Position numbers and translations under genes: made by a program | Shown here: positions 40,873-50,001 of the stretch, piece by piece | Layout: the number at the start of each line of letters is the position of its first letter | Numbering within the stretch: the first letter of the stretch is position 1 | Notes under the pieces: generated by a model | Database searches by the model: none | What the model was told of the DNA's origin: nothing | What the model saw: the letters and a program-made list of their open reading frames with translations, nothing else | Origin: CAYLYU01 sp964501925 | Lineage (GTDB): Bacteria; Pseudomonadota; Zetaproteobacteria; Mariprofundales; Mariprofundaceae | DNA: 64,000 nucleotides | Reading direction: 5' to 3' | Assembly (NCBI GenBank): GCA_964501925.1 | Contig: CAZCTM010000004.1 | Coordinates: 1 to 64,000, forward strand

Positions 40873-41742
40873 ATGACCGTGAGACCGGCTGCTGTTACGC
40901 GTCCAGCTTACGGGATGATTTTGTTTTTCTTCGCCGTACTGATGCTTTCCGCGTGTGCTGATGACGGGATCGTCATTCAGTCTGAGGAGGCGCGCCAAAT
41001 CGGCGAGCTTATCTTCCGGAATGAATGTGGAGGGAGGGAGGCATGTCTGACCTCCTGGAATGAAGGTGAATCGTTTGCCTCTCTGGGAATTGGTCACTTT
41101 ATCTGGTACCCGAAAGGTGTTTCTGGTCCTTTTGAGGAAAGTTTCCCAAGCCTGCTGCGCTACATGCGCAACAGGGGTGAACGGTTGCCGGACTGGCTGG
41201 CCTTTGAGATGGATGCGGATCTTCCCTGGCAGAATCGGGAGGAATTTCTTGCCGCGCAAAAATCCCTGAAGATGATTGAACTACGTCATTTTCTTGCAAG
41301 AACCAAACCCGTTCAGGCCGAATTTCTGGCCAAGCGTCTGGAAACGGCCTTACCCAGGATATTGGGCAGTGTCCCTGAGCGCGAGCGTTCCCACGTCCGG
41401 CGACAATTCTACCGTGTGGCCAGGTCACGTATGGGCATGTATGTTCTGGTCGATTACGTCAACTTTAAGGGTGAAGGCATTCAGCCAGGTGAGCGTTATC
41501 AGGGTGTGGGTTGGGGATTACTGCAGGTTCTCCAGCACATGGATGGAGAGGCCATGGGGGAGGAGGCCTTGCATGCGTTTGCCAGAGCGGCAGCCTATGT
41601 TCTGACCCGACGGGTCAGGCTTTCCCCACCGGAACGGGGCGAGCTTCGCTGGTTGCCCGGCTGGAAGAAACGGATTAGCACGTATGTGGATGCGCACATT
41701 GTTTCGAGTGTAAAGACAGGCAAACTGGCCAACTCGAAGTAA
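40873..41742 (+). CDS. Lipoprotein with a lysozyme-like domain, poorly characterised
   Basis: 289 residues from ATG 40873; ATG 40825, overlapping the channel gene, is an alternative. Signal with lipobox (FFFAVLMLSAC near residue 27). The first part of the mature protein, IFRNECGGREACLTSWN followed by FASLGIGHFIWYP, has the Glu...Gly-Ile-Gly-His pattern seen in GH24 (phage-type) lysozymes, with Glu as the possible catalytic acid. The remaining 200 residues contain many aromatic and Arg residues and are unassigned. A wall-cutting role is inference. Confidence 0.6.
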   Translation: MTVRPAAVTRPAYGMILFFFAVLMLSACADDGIVIQSEEARQIGELIFRNECGGREACLTSWNEGESFASLGIGHFIWYPKGVSGPFEESFPSLLRYMRNRGERLPDWLAFEMDADLPWQNREEFLAAQKSLKMIELRHFLARTKPVQAEFLAKRLETALPRILGSVPERERSHVRRQFYRVARSRMGMYVLVDYVNFKGEGIQPGERYQGVGWGLLQVLQHMDGEAMGEEALHAFARAAAYVLTRRVRLSPPERGELRWLPGWKKRISTYVDAHIVSSVKTGKLANSK

Positions 41743-41842
41743 TGTTCGAATGGGATGATTGTGTGAATGCATTCCCGATCACCTTTGGCACGGTTATAGT
41801 TCCAGGACAAGGCGTTCGAATTTGAATGGCAGGAGCAGAGGA

Positions 41843-43222
41843 ATGGCAGACAAGCCCTGGGGCGGCAGATTTGAAGGTGGTACGCATCGGCTAGTGGAAA
41901 TGTTCACGGCTTCCATTGATATCGATCGCCGTTTGTACGCGGAAGATATCAGGGGGTCGCGGGCTCATGCGCGCATGCTGGCCCGGCAGGGCATTATCTC
42001 CGACAAGTCGCTTGAAGCGATCATAAACGGTCTCAACGAGATCGAAGCCGAGATAGAAAACGGTGAATTCGCCTTTCTGCCGGACCTGGAAGATGTCCAC
42101 ATGAACATTGAACGTCGGCTCATTGAACGGATTGGTGAGGACGGCAAGAGGTTGCATACGGCCCGCTCCAGAAATGATCAGGTTGCGACAGATCTTCGCT
42201 TGTATCTTCGCGCCAGAATCGAGGTCATTGTGACAGGCATTCATAGCTTGCAGGCCGCTCTGATCGACCTGGCCGATGCACATGCTGAAACCATCATGCC
42301 CGGCTTCACGCACCTGCAAACAGCCCAGCCGGTGACATTTGGCCACCATCTTCTGGCTTATGTGGAAATGCTGGATCGGGATGCCGGGCGTTTTCTTGAT
42401 GCCGGAAAACGCATGAATGAATCGCCGCTCGGTTCTGCGGCCCTGGCCGGGACGACATTCCCCGTCGATCGGGAAATGACGGCCAGAGAGCTGGGTTTTG
42501 ATGCTCCCATGAGGAACTCCATTGACGCCGTGTCTTCCCGTGATTTTCTGATTGAAACGCTTGCTGCCGCCGCATGCAATGCCATTCACTTGTCCCGTTT
42601 GTCAGAGGAGCTGGTTTTGTGGAGTAGCCAGCAGTTCAGTTTCCTGGAATTGCCTGATGCTTTTTGCACGGGCAGCTCCATCATGCCGCAGAAGAAGAAT
42701 CCCGACGTGCCCGAACTGGTGCGGGGAAAATCGGGCAGTGTTGTTGGAGGACTTGTCGCCATGCTGACCGTGATCAAGGGTTTGCCGCTGGCCTACAACC
42801 GCGATTTGCAGGAAGACAAGGCTGCGGTCTTTGGACCTTTGGATAACCTGGAGGCCTGCCTCCGGGTTCTTGCGGAGCTGTTCCCTGCCGTAAAGGTAAA
42901 CAAGCGGGCCATGCATCAGGCAGCATCTGAGGGATTTTCCACTGCAACTGATCTTGCCGATCATCTGGTGAGGGTCGGCGTGGGGTTTCGGGATGCCCAT
43001 GAGATTGTGGGGAAGGCCGTGGCCTATTGCATCCAGGAAGGAAAACAACTGGAGGATCTGACGGACGCGGACTGTTCCCTGATTGATCCACGATTAACCG
43101 TGGAGATGGTTAACAAGCTGTCGGTTGAGGCCTGTGTGGAGGCCCGTGATCACCTTGGTGGAACAGCACCCGAACAAGTTCGAAGCCAGTGTGATCACTG
43201 GCGCAGACGACTGGAGTTATGA
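41843..43222 (+). CDS. argH: Argininosuccinate lyase
   Basis: 459 residues from an ATG with AGGAGCAGAGGA just upstream; upstream codons to 41759 lack a start signal. The start KPWGGRFEGGTHRLVEMFTA, the HTARSRNDQVATDLRLYLR block and the fumarase-superfamily signature GSSIMPQKKNPDVPE are present. It splits argininosuccinate into arginine and fumarate. It opens an overlapping run of argH, a lipoprotein gene, dapC and a decarboxylase, in which each junction is a 4-bp overlap. Confidence 0.95.
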   Translation: MADKPWGGRFEGGTHRLVEMFTASIDIDRRLYAEDIRGSRAHARMLARQGIISDKSLEAIINGLNEIEAEIENGEFAFLPDLEDVHMNIERRLIERIGEDGKRLHTARSRNDQVATDLRLYLRARIEVIVTGIHSLQAALIDLADAHAETIMPGFTHLQTAQPVTFGHHLLAYVEMLDRDAGRFLDAGKRMNESPLGSAALAGTTFPVDREMTARELGFDAPMRNSIDAVSSRDFLIETLAAAACNAIHLSRLSEELVLWSSQQFSFLELPDAFCTGSSIMPQKKNPDVPELVRGKSGSVVGGLVAMLTVIKGLPLAYNRDLQEDKAAVFGPLDNLEACLRVLAELFPAVKVNKRAMHQAASEGFSTATDLADHLVRVGVGFRDAHEIVGKAVAYCIQEGKQLEDLTDADCSLIDPRLTVEMVNKLSVEACVEARDHLGGTAPEQVRSQCDHWRRRLEL

Positions 43223-43644
43223 TGCAGAAGCGTTTGAATGTATTCATCTTACTGTGCATGGCGATTGTGTTGATGGCATGTGGTCGGAAGGAGGCGCCCC
43301 AGGTTGTCGGTGAGGGTCCACCGCCGGTGATAGCCGCACTTGAACATGAAATCGTGGGCAACACCCTGGTGCTTACCCTTCGCCTGAAGGGGGGAGCTGA
43401 AGGTGTTGGTTATCAGATTGACCGCTCGGAAATTGACCCCCACTGCAACTGCCCTGGTTTCTGGCGGCGCTACTATGAACTGTCTCCTGGCCCAAAATTT
43501 GCCGACAGACCCTTGAAAAGGATCATTGATCTCAGGGGGGGCAAGAGAGAATTTGCCTTTCGCATCCGGGCCATTGATGGACTGGGCAGGCTTGGCCCCT
43601 GGAGTAAACCCATCCGTGCCAGATCCCAGATTGTCGTGGAATGA
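43219..43644 (+). CDS. Small lipoprotein with a fibronectin-III-like region
   Basis: 141 residues with a lipobox (IVLMAC near residue 21). The mature part has a beta-sandwich look: TLVLTLRLKGG, VGYQIDRSEIDPHC, then FAFRIRAIDGLGRLGPWSKP, which ends like a fibronectin type III domain. Small lipoproteins lie between argH and lysA in many proteobacteria (LptM), but this one is longer. It overlaps argH and dapC by 4 bp each. Confidence 0.65.
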   Translation: MMQKRLNVFILLCMAIVLMACGRKEAPQVVGEGPPPVIAALEHEIVGNTLVLTLRLKGGAEGVGYQIDRSEIDPHCNCPGFWRRYYELSPGPKFADRPLKRIIDLRGGKREFAFRIRAIDGLGRLGPWSKPIRARSQIVVE

Positions 43645-44840
43645 AATTCTTGCAGCCACGCTTAAACAGTCTCGGTTCCTATCCATTTGAACGCCTGAAC
43701 AGGTTGCTGGCGGGTCGGACACCAAATCCCCGGCTCATCCCCCTCGACGCCGGGGCGGGAGAACCCCGATTCCCGATTCCCGATTTTACCCGGGAGGTGT
43801 TACTTGAGAATCTGGAGGGATTCTCCCGTTATCCTCCTACGCGAGGGACCAGAATGCTGAGAGAGAGCGTTGCCCGCTGGCTGGAGCGCCGCTATTCCTT
43901 GCAAGGTGTTGATGCGGAAACCCAGGTGTTGTCGGCCAATGGCACGCGCGAGGCCCTCTTTTCTGTAGCCCATGCCCTGATCAATCCCGAATTGGAGCCA
44001 AAGCCTTACGTTCTGATGCCCAATCCCATGTACCAGATCTATTACGGGGCGTCTGTCACTGCCGGTGCAGTTCCTTTTCTCCTGTCATGTGAGGCACGGG
44101 ATGGTTTTGAGCCAAAGCTGGACCGGGTTCCGGACCATGTCTGGAGGAACACGTCCCTCGTCTATGTCTGTTCGCCATCGAATCCAACCGGCTGGGTGGC
44201 AGCTCAGAGCTATTATGCGGAGCTCCTGGGACTGGCGGATCATTACGACTTTGTTGTGTGCGCCGATGAATGCTACTCGGAGATCTACTGGGAAACCCCC
44301 CCGCCAGGATTGCTGCAGGTGGCGCAACAACTGGGCAGGACCGGTTTTGAACGCTGCCTTGTGTTTAATTCCCTGTCGAAACGTTCAGCCCTTCCGGGGC
44401 TGAGGTCAGGATTCATTGCGGGTGATGGAGAGCTCATACGGCAGTTTTCCAAACTGAGAAGCTATACAGGTCCGGCTACGCCTTTACCGCTTCAGATGGT
44501 TGCCACCCGTGCCTGGCAGGATGAAACCCATGTCCAGGCCAACAGGTGTAACTTCAGGGAAAGCCTGAAGGCCTTTTATGCCACTTTTAAGCGAAATGCG
44601 GACAACTGCATGCCGGCTGGAGCTTTCTTTGTATGGCTGAACGTGGGTAACTGTGAGGATTTCGCAGTTGCCGCGTTTGAGCAGCAGGCTGTCACCGTGC
44701 TTCCAGGTTGCTATCTGGGTGTGGATGATCACGCTGGCCACAACCCTGGGCGGGGATTTGTGCGCATTGCGTTGGTGGATGGCCCCGAAAAGGCTGCCGA
44801 GGTAGCGGCCCGGCTTAACAAGGTCAGGATAGCATCGTGA
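43641..44840 (+). CDS. dapC: Succinyldiaminopimelate transaminase
   Basis: 399 residues, fold-type I PLP aminotransferase. The PLP lysine lies in FNSLSKRSALPGLRSGF. SNPTGWVA and the substrate arginine in GFVRIALVDG are present. The N-terminus LNSLGSYPFERLNRLLAG is typical of DapC. It makes N-succinyl-LL-diaminopimelate from the keto acid made after DapD. It overlaps its neighbours by 4 bp at both ends, and dapD follows two genes later, so the lysine pathway is consistent. Confidence 0.9.
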   Translation: MKFLQPRLNSLGSYPFERLNRLLAGRTPNPRLIPLDAGAGEPRFPIPDFTREVLLENLEGFSRYPPTRGTRMLRESVARWLERRYSLQGVDAETQVLSANGTREALFSVAHALINPELEPKPYVLMPNPMYQIYYGASVTAGAVPFLLSCEARDGFEPKLDRVPDHVWRNTSLVYVCSPSNPTGWVAAQSYYAELLGLADHYDFVVCADECYSEIYWETPPPGLLQVAQQLGRTGFERCLVFNSLSKRSALPGLRSGFIAGDGELIRQFSKLRSYTGPATPLPLQMVATRAWQDETHVQANRCNFRESLKAFYATFKRNADNCMPAGAFFVWLNVGNCEDFAVAAFEQQAVTVLPGCYLGVDDHAGHNPGRGFVRIALVDGPEKAAEVAARLNKVRIAS

Positions 44841-46036
44841 AAATTCCGGCCCACGTTGAAGACATGATCCGGAAAAGAGCAAGCTCCGGTCATACATTGA
44901 ACTGCTACATCTACGATGTCGGTACGATGCGAAAGAAGATTTCACACCTCCAGGAAATCATGCCCCCGGGTGTCGAGGTGTTCTATGCCATGAAGGCAAA
45001 TCCTCACCCTGCCTTTCTGCAGGCTGCCGGAAAAGCGGGGGTCGTTGGCATTGAAATCGCAAGCCTTGGGGAGGCTGAAAAGGCTGTAAAAGCGGGTTTC
45101 AGTCCCGGTCAGCTCATCTATACCGGGCCTGGCAAGTCACCGGAGGAATTGTGCTGGAGTGTGGAGCACGGGGTTCGAACCGTCCATCTTGAGTCCCTGC
45201 TTGAGGCTCACCGGCTGAACACCATCTGTGCCGAGGCGGGACGAAGGCAGGATGTGCTTCTGCGCATCAATGCAAATTTCGACATTCATGAAGCACAAAC
45301 AACATTTTCCGGAGGTTCAAAAAAGTTTGGTGTTGATGAGGAAAAGCTGGACAGGGTCTTGCCGGAAATCCTCGGGTTAAGCCATCTTCAATTCCGTGGT
45401 TTGCACGTGTATGCGGCCAGCGGTGTTCTCAATGTCCGCGACCTGCTCAAAAATTGCGAGCTGGTGTTCAACCTGACCCGGAAAGTCGAGTCCATGTTCG
45501 GGGGTGTTACGTGCGACATCATCGATTTCGGAGGAGGGTTTGGAATCGACTATCTGGAAACGGGGAATGATTTCGATCCGCTGGCCTATGCGGACGGTTT
45601 AAGCGAGATGATCAGGGCGTTTGGGCTGGAGGGACGGCGGTTTGTCCTTGAGCTCGGACGTTATCTGGCAGCTGATTCCGGCTGGTTTTGCACGGAAATC
45701 CTGGATATCAAGGAATCCCGGGGAAAGAAGCAGGTGATTTGCGCCGGTGGCATCAACCATTTCCGCCGGCCGGCAGCCCTGGGGATCAACCATCCCGTAT
45801 GCATTGTGCGCATGAACAGACCCAGGCTGTTTTCAGGACAGGAATGTGTAAGAAATGAGCGCGTCTACTTTGGTGGTCCCCTGTGTACCGGTGCGGACAA
45901 GCTGGGCAATGATATCCATGTAGAGGCGGGTGATGTCGGGGATATCGCCGTGTTTTGTTATGCCGGTGCCTATGGTCTGACCATGTCCAACATAGAGTTT
46001 CTCAGTCATGCGCGCCCGGAGGAACTTGTCCTGTAG
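44837..46036 (+). CDS. Fold-type III PLP decarboxylase (LysA/BtrK-SbnH family)
   Basis: 399 residues from a GTG overlapping the dapC stop. The PLP lysine is in VEVFYAMKANPHPAFL; FGGGFGIDY binds the phosphate and GGPLCTGADKLGND holds the second-subunit Cys. The barrel and C-terminal motifs FSGGSKKFGVD and CAGGINHFRRPAALG look more like the siderophore/BtrK-type decarboxylases than classical LysA. Its place between dapC and dapD argues for diaminopimelate decarboxylation, but the substrate remains open. Confidence 0.78.
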   Translation: MKIPAHVEDMIRKRASSGHTLNCYIYDVGTMRKKISHLQEIMPPGVEVFYAMKANPHPAFLQAAGKAGVVGIEIASLGEAEKAVKAGFSPGQLIYTGPGKSPEELCWSVEHGVRTVHLESLLEAHRLNTICAEAGRRQDVLLRINANFDIHEAQTTFSGGSKKFGVDEEKLDRVLPEILGLSHLQFRGLHVYAASGVLNVRDLLKNCELVFNLTRKVESMFGGVTCDIIDFGGGFGIDYLETGNDFDPLAYADGLSEMIRAFGLEGRRFVLELGRYLAADSGWFCTEILDIKESRGKKQVICAGGINHFRRPAALGINHPVCIVRMNRPRLFSGQECVRNERVYFGGPLCTGADKLGNDIHVEAGDVGDIAVFCYAGAYGLTMSNIEFLSHARPEELVL

Positions 46037-46134
46037 GCACCCTTCCAGTTCCCTTGGGGGGCTGGATCCATGGTCTTCGTGAGAAAAGCAAGTTATTCTT
46101 CTGCCACGTACTAGGATTCAACCGGAGAGCAATC

Positions 46135-46959
46135 ATGAACCATTTACAGCAAATCATTGAACAGGCGTGGGACACGCGTGACGAATGGAGGGCCGCAGAG
46201 GTAGCCCCGGAAGTCCGGGACGCTGTTGAGAAAACCATTACACTGCTTGGTGAAGGCGGCATTCGTGTGGCGGAAAGGGATGATCATGGCTCATGGCACG
46301 TGAATGAGTGGCTGAAGAAGGCCGTCCTTCTCTATTTCAAGCTGCATGATAATCATCTCATGCGCTCGGGTGATGCCACCTATTTCGACAAGATTCCGTT
46401 GAAATTCACAAACTGGGGCGAGCAGATGTTCAAGCAGGCAGGCATCCGCGTCGTGCCGTCAGCAACAGTTCGGCGGGGAGCCTTTATCGCTCCCAAGGTG
46501 GTCCTGATGCCCAGCTATGTCAATATCGGTGCCTATGTGGATGAAGGGACCATGGTGGATACATGGTCCACCATTGGTTCGTGTGCCCAGATTGGCAAGA
46601 ATTGCCATATTTCCGGGGGGGCTGGAATCGGTGGTGTTCTGGAGCCGATCCAGGCGAGTCCCGTGATTATCGAGGACAACTGCTTTATTGGTGCCCGTGC
46701 CGAAGTGGCAGAAGGTGTCATTGTCCGAGAGGGCTCTGTTCTTTCGATGGGGGTATATCTGGGGAAGTCTACCCGGATCTACAATCGGATGACGGATGAA
46801 ATTCTCTACGGAGAAGTCCCTCCCTATTCGGTCGTAGTCTCGGGATCCATGCCCGGCAAGTCGGGAGGTCCCAATCTGTATTGCGCGGTCATTGTCAAAC
46901 AGGTGGATGAGCGGACCCGTTCCAAGACGGCCATCACGGAACTGCTTCGGGATTTCTGA
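46135..46959 (+). CDS. dapD: Tetrahydrodipicolinate N-succinyltransferase
   Basis: 274 residues from an ATG with CCGGAGAGC upstream. A helical N-terminal domain is followed by a left-handed beta helix of hexapeptide repeats (VVLMPSYVNIGAYVDEGTMV, then TIGSCAQIGKNCHISGGAGI). The LHxK core FKLHDNHLM and the active-site FIGARAEVAEG are typical. It uses succinyl-CoA, so the organism makes lysine by the succinylase branch together with DapC. It is 98 bp after the decarboxylase gene. Confidence 0.95.
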   Translation: MNHLQQIIEQAWDTRDEWRAAEVAPEVRDAVEKTITLLGEGGIRVAERDDHGSWHVNEWLKKAVLLYFKLHDNHLMRSGDATYFDKIPLKFTNWGEQMFKQAGIRVVPSATVRRGAFIAPKVVLMPSYVNIGAYVDEGTMVDTWSTIGSCAQIGKNCHISGGAGIGGVLEPIQASPVIIEDNCFIGARAEVAEGVIVREGSVLSMGVYLGKSTRIYNRMTDEILYGEVPPYSVVVSGSMPGKSGGPNLYCAVIVKQVDERTRSKTAITELLRDF

Positions 46960-46974
46960 GTCCAGGCCTGTCCG

Positions 46975-46999
46975 GGGATGACAGGTTAGCTGTCATCCC
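46975..46999. terminator. Hairpin between convergent dapD and feoB-like genes
   Basis: GGGATGACAG and CTGTCATCCC pair perfectly over 10 bp with the loop GTTAG. There is no T-run on either side, so it may be a bidirectional Rho-independent-like or a stabilising hairpin. Confidence 0.55.
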
Positions 47000-47007
47000 T
47001 GCGTGAT

Positions 47008-49080
47008 TCAGACAAGAAGATTCACTGCCTGCAACAGAAGCCTGACACCCATGCCTATGAGAACTGCCACACCGATGGAAAGCAGGACGGAAAACAGTGC
47101 CTCCCTGCGGCCAATCACCCGGAGCATGATGGCGAAGGTTGAAACGCATGGTATGTAGAATGTCAGGAAAACCAGAAAGGTGCTGATCTGTACCCAGTCA
47201 AGAAAACGGTCGATCTCGAACGTGCCCAGGGCCTGATAAACCATAAGCAGGGAAAGCTCCTTGCGGAGAACGCCAAACAGAATGGGGACGCCGAGCGCTA
47301 CGGGCAAGCCGAGGATCCAGTAGGTAATGGGTGACAGAATGGTATTGATCCAGACATCTCCCCCCATGTGATGCAGTAAGGCTAGAATTACGCTGCCACC
47401 GACAAGCAGTGGTGTGACTATGGTAAGAATGTCCCGTGATCGTCCCCAGGTAGAAGCAAGGAGGGATCGCCATTGGGGGATGGCGTAGGGGGGGATTTCC
47501 TGAATTTGCCCCGGTGTGATTGCCGGATATCGTCGGGTTAGAAGGTGTCCCAGAATGGCAATGATGAGCAGGTTCAGCATGAAAATGCCGAAGACACCCA
47601 AGCCGCCAAGATACTTACCCCCCAGTGCGAGAATGATGGCCGATCGGGCCGAACAGGGGACAAACGTGATCAACAGTGAAGCGACAATTCGGTCGCGTTT
47701 CTCCGTAATGTTACGGGTGGAAGCGATGGCAGGAACATTGCACCCCAGGCCCAGGAGGAAAGTGACGGCTACCTTCCCATGCAAACCGATACGGTGAAAG
47801 AAACGGTCCACCACAAAAGCGATACGCTGCATGATGCCGGATTCCTCCAGGGCGACGAGCATCAGTACGAGAGGAAGCATGTAAGGGATGACGATACCAA
47901 CGAGTCCGATAAGTCCATCCAGGACTGCATGAGCGACCACACCGGGAGTTGTTTCGGGTTGCCAGCCTGAGGCCCAGTCGACGAGCTTGGCGGCAGTCAT
48001 TGCATCCAGCGTTTTGCTGACCTCGAACACCATGAACAACACAAGGGCAAAAACACCCAGACTTCCAATCATGCCCCAGCGCGGGTGCAGGAAGATCTCG
48101 TCAAGCCGTTCATTCCAGCTAAGGTGAACCGGTCGGGATGTCAGGCTGGCGACACTTTCGAATAAGCTGACGGCACGATGATGACGATCGGCCTCGATCT
48201 CCGCGGCCAGCGGCCTGGGCAGGGATGCTTCCGCCTCTTCCCTCAATTGGTTGAGAACAGGAACACTTTCGGGAAAGTGATTCTCCAGCTCCTGCAGGAA
48301 ATTGATATCCGCTTGCAACAATTGCATGACCAGGAATGCCTGGGGCACCCTGAACGCCTCCTGGATTTCAGGATGTTTGCTTAAATAGCGGCTCAGTTTG
48401 CGGGAAATTTTGACAATATGCGCTTCAGGAAGCTGAGGGAGGGGGCAGCTATTGGTACGGGCGCTGTTCGCAGCCTCCAGGAAAAGTTCAGCGATGCCGT
48501 GTCCCTTGAAAGCGATCGTGGGCACAACAGGGACACCGAGCTTCCGGGTTAATGCCTCAACATTGATGTTGACACCTTTCCGCTGGGCCTCGTCCATCAT
48601 GTTCAGCGCGATCACCATGGGCAGGCCAAGGGTGGAAAGTTCCAGCGTCAACTCAAGAGCCCGATCGAGGGAGCTGGAATCAATCACATGCACCAGCACA
48701 TCCGGGCGCGAGAAGGGGGCTGGAGGCTCTTTGCTTTCATGGCTGGATACTGGTGGAGGGCTGTCTCCCCACAGAAGGTACTTCAGGGCTTCCAGGTCAT
48801 CGTGTTCCAGATTGCACAGGGAGGACAGGCTTGGAAGGTCGACCAGATGCACCTCATCCAGTCCGATGCGCACAGAGCATTCGGCGTAGGATTTTTGTGT
48901 TCCCGAGAGCTCACCGGTGTGAATGCTGGTACTGGCCACAGCCTGAAAGATGGTACTCTTGCCGCTGTTAGGCAGGCCAACGAGTGCAATCCGAAGCTGA
49001 CGGCCCTGCCGATAGACAGGCCCGATCAGAGGGGCAACATGGTCACCTGAATCCGGATCGGCTCGAGTGGAAATGGACAT
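47008..49080 (-). CDS. feoB: FeoB-like GTPase-coupled metal transporter
   Basis: 690 residues from an ATG with AAGGAA seven bases upstream. The G domain has G1 GLPNSGKS (35-42) and G4 NMMD (160-163), but the G3 motif is DLPS (81-84) instead of DLPG. A Pro/Ser-rich insertion follows it at about 108-124. The membrane part has FeoB features: GLGCNVPAIASTRNI and VPCSARSAIIL, with two gate regions and about ten helices. No feoA or feoC is adjacent. Ferrous iron is the expected substrate, but the altered G3 means this paralogue may differ in GTP use. Confidence 0.82.
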   Translation of the reverse strand: MSISTRADPDSGDHVAPLIGPVYRQGRQLRIALVGLPNSGKSTIFQAVASTSIHTGELSGTQKSYAECSVRIGLDEVHLVDLPSLSSLCNLEHDDLEALKYLLWGDSPPPVSSHESKEPPAPFSRPDVLVHVIDSSSLDRALELTLELSTLGLPMVIALNMMDEAQRKGVNINVEALTRKLGVPVVPTIAFKGHGIAELFLEAANSARTNSCPLPQLPEAHIVKISRKLSRYLSKHPEIQEAFRVPQAFLVMQLLQADINFLQELENHFPESVPVLNQLREEAEASLPRPLAAEIEADRHHRAVSLFESVASLTSRPVHLSWNERLDEIFLHPRWGMIGSLGVFALVLFMVFEVSKTLDAMTAAKLVDWASGWQPETTPGVVAHAVLDGLIGLVGIVIPYMLPLVLMLVALEESGIMQRIAFVVDRFFHRIGLHGKVAVTFLLGLGCNVPAIASTRNITEKRDRIVASLLITFVPCSARSAIILALGGKYLGGLGVFGIFMLNLLIIAILGHLLTRRYPAITPGQIQEIPPYAIPQWRSLLASTWGRSRDILTIVTPLLVGGSVILALLHHMGGDVWINTILSPITYWILGLPVALGVPILFGVLRKELSLLMVYQALGTFEIDRFLDWVQISTFLVFLTFYIPCVSTFAIMLRVIGRREALFSVLLSIGVAVLIGMGVRLLLQAVNLLV

Positions 49081-49105
49081 GGCGTATTCCTTGGCTCTGG
49101 CGGGA

Positions 49106-49921
49106 TTAGGCGGGTTGGTTTTCTTCCCAGGCCAGAAGAAACTCACCCAGGTAAGGACGATGGACGGATTCCTCTTTCAGGTAATTGTGGACACCGCCTA
49201 CGGCACGCGCGTATGCACCTTCTCCGAGATCTCCCCGGAAATGCTGCCAACGAAGATAAATCAACACGGTTGTGATGACATCCATCTCGCAGTAATGACG
49301 GATCCCTTCAATGTCACCGGATTCAAACATCACTCGAACATCCCCGCCTGTTGTGCCCAGTTTTCCCGGTAATCCGAGGGCTGCTGCCACCTCATCCATG
49401 GAGCAACGGGCGGAGGCCCCATAATCCGAAAGAACCTCCATAAGATCCACATGATACTCATGGGAATAACGCGCATCATAGTTGCTCCATTTGTCACCTT
49501 CGGAAAACCATCGTGAACATGATATGCCATGCACCATGGCCCGGTATTTGAGCACAGGGATATCAAAGCCGCGCCCGTTGTAGGAGACCAGTCGCGGAGC
49601 GCGCTTTTCAATCAGGCCAAAAAAACCTTCTAGAAGTTCTTTCTCACTGCTTTTCGGACTGCCGCCACTGGCTATGCGACGGATGACAAGCTCCAGGCCT
49701 TCTTCTCCCGGCTCACTGATCAGTTGGGCGTAGCTGATGGCTACAACCTGATGAAACGGCTGTCTGGGAAAGTCATTCTTGCCCCCGGTCTTTTCCAGGA
49801 AATAGTCAACAAGGGCGCTTCGTGCGCCGGGGTCTGTTAACCCGGGCTGATTCAGCAATCGTCTGGCGGCGTTTGCATCCACCACTGTTTCAATATCAAA
49901 AACGAAGACATCCCGGCGCAT
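49106..49921 (-). CDS. DEDDy 3'-5' exonuclease related to DNA polymerase B
   Basis: 271 residues from an ATG with AGGAGGG seven bases upstream. Exo I is VFVFDIETVVD (Asp9, Glu11), Exo II LVSYNGRGFDIPVLKYRAM and Exo III IRHYCEMDVITT, with Tyr and Asp of the YxxxD pattern. This is the stand-alone PolB-like exonuclease family. A role in DNA or RNA trimming is likely. The FeoB-like gene begins 25 bp after its stop, so they may share a transcript. Confidence 0.85.
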   Translation of the reverse strand: MRRDVFVFDIETVVDANAARRLLNQPGLTDPGARSALVDYFLEKTGGKNDFPRQPFHQVVAISYAQLISEPGEEGLELVIRRIASGGSPKSSEKELLEGFFGLIEKRAPRLVSYNGRGFDIPVLKYRAMVHGISCSRWFSEGDKWSNYDARYSHEYHVDLMEVLSDYGASARCSMDEVAAALGLPGKLGTTGGDVRVMFESGDIEGIRHYCEMDVITTVLIYLRWQHFRGDLGEGAYARAVGGVHNYLKEESVHRPYLGEFLLAWEENQPA

Positions 49922-50001
49922 CGAAACCCTCCTGAAACACAAATACTAGCAGGGATAGCGTTGTTTCGCCCTTTCTCCAGAAAGTTGCTAGGATGCGCAA
50001 C

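Noticed and set aside
49946..49991. CTAGCA/TGCTAG inverted pair between exonuclease and response-regulator genes
   Set aside because: Arms of 6 bp separated by 34 bp are expected by chance.
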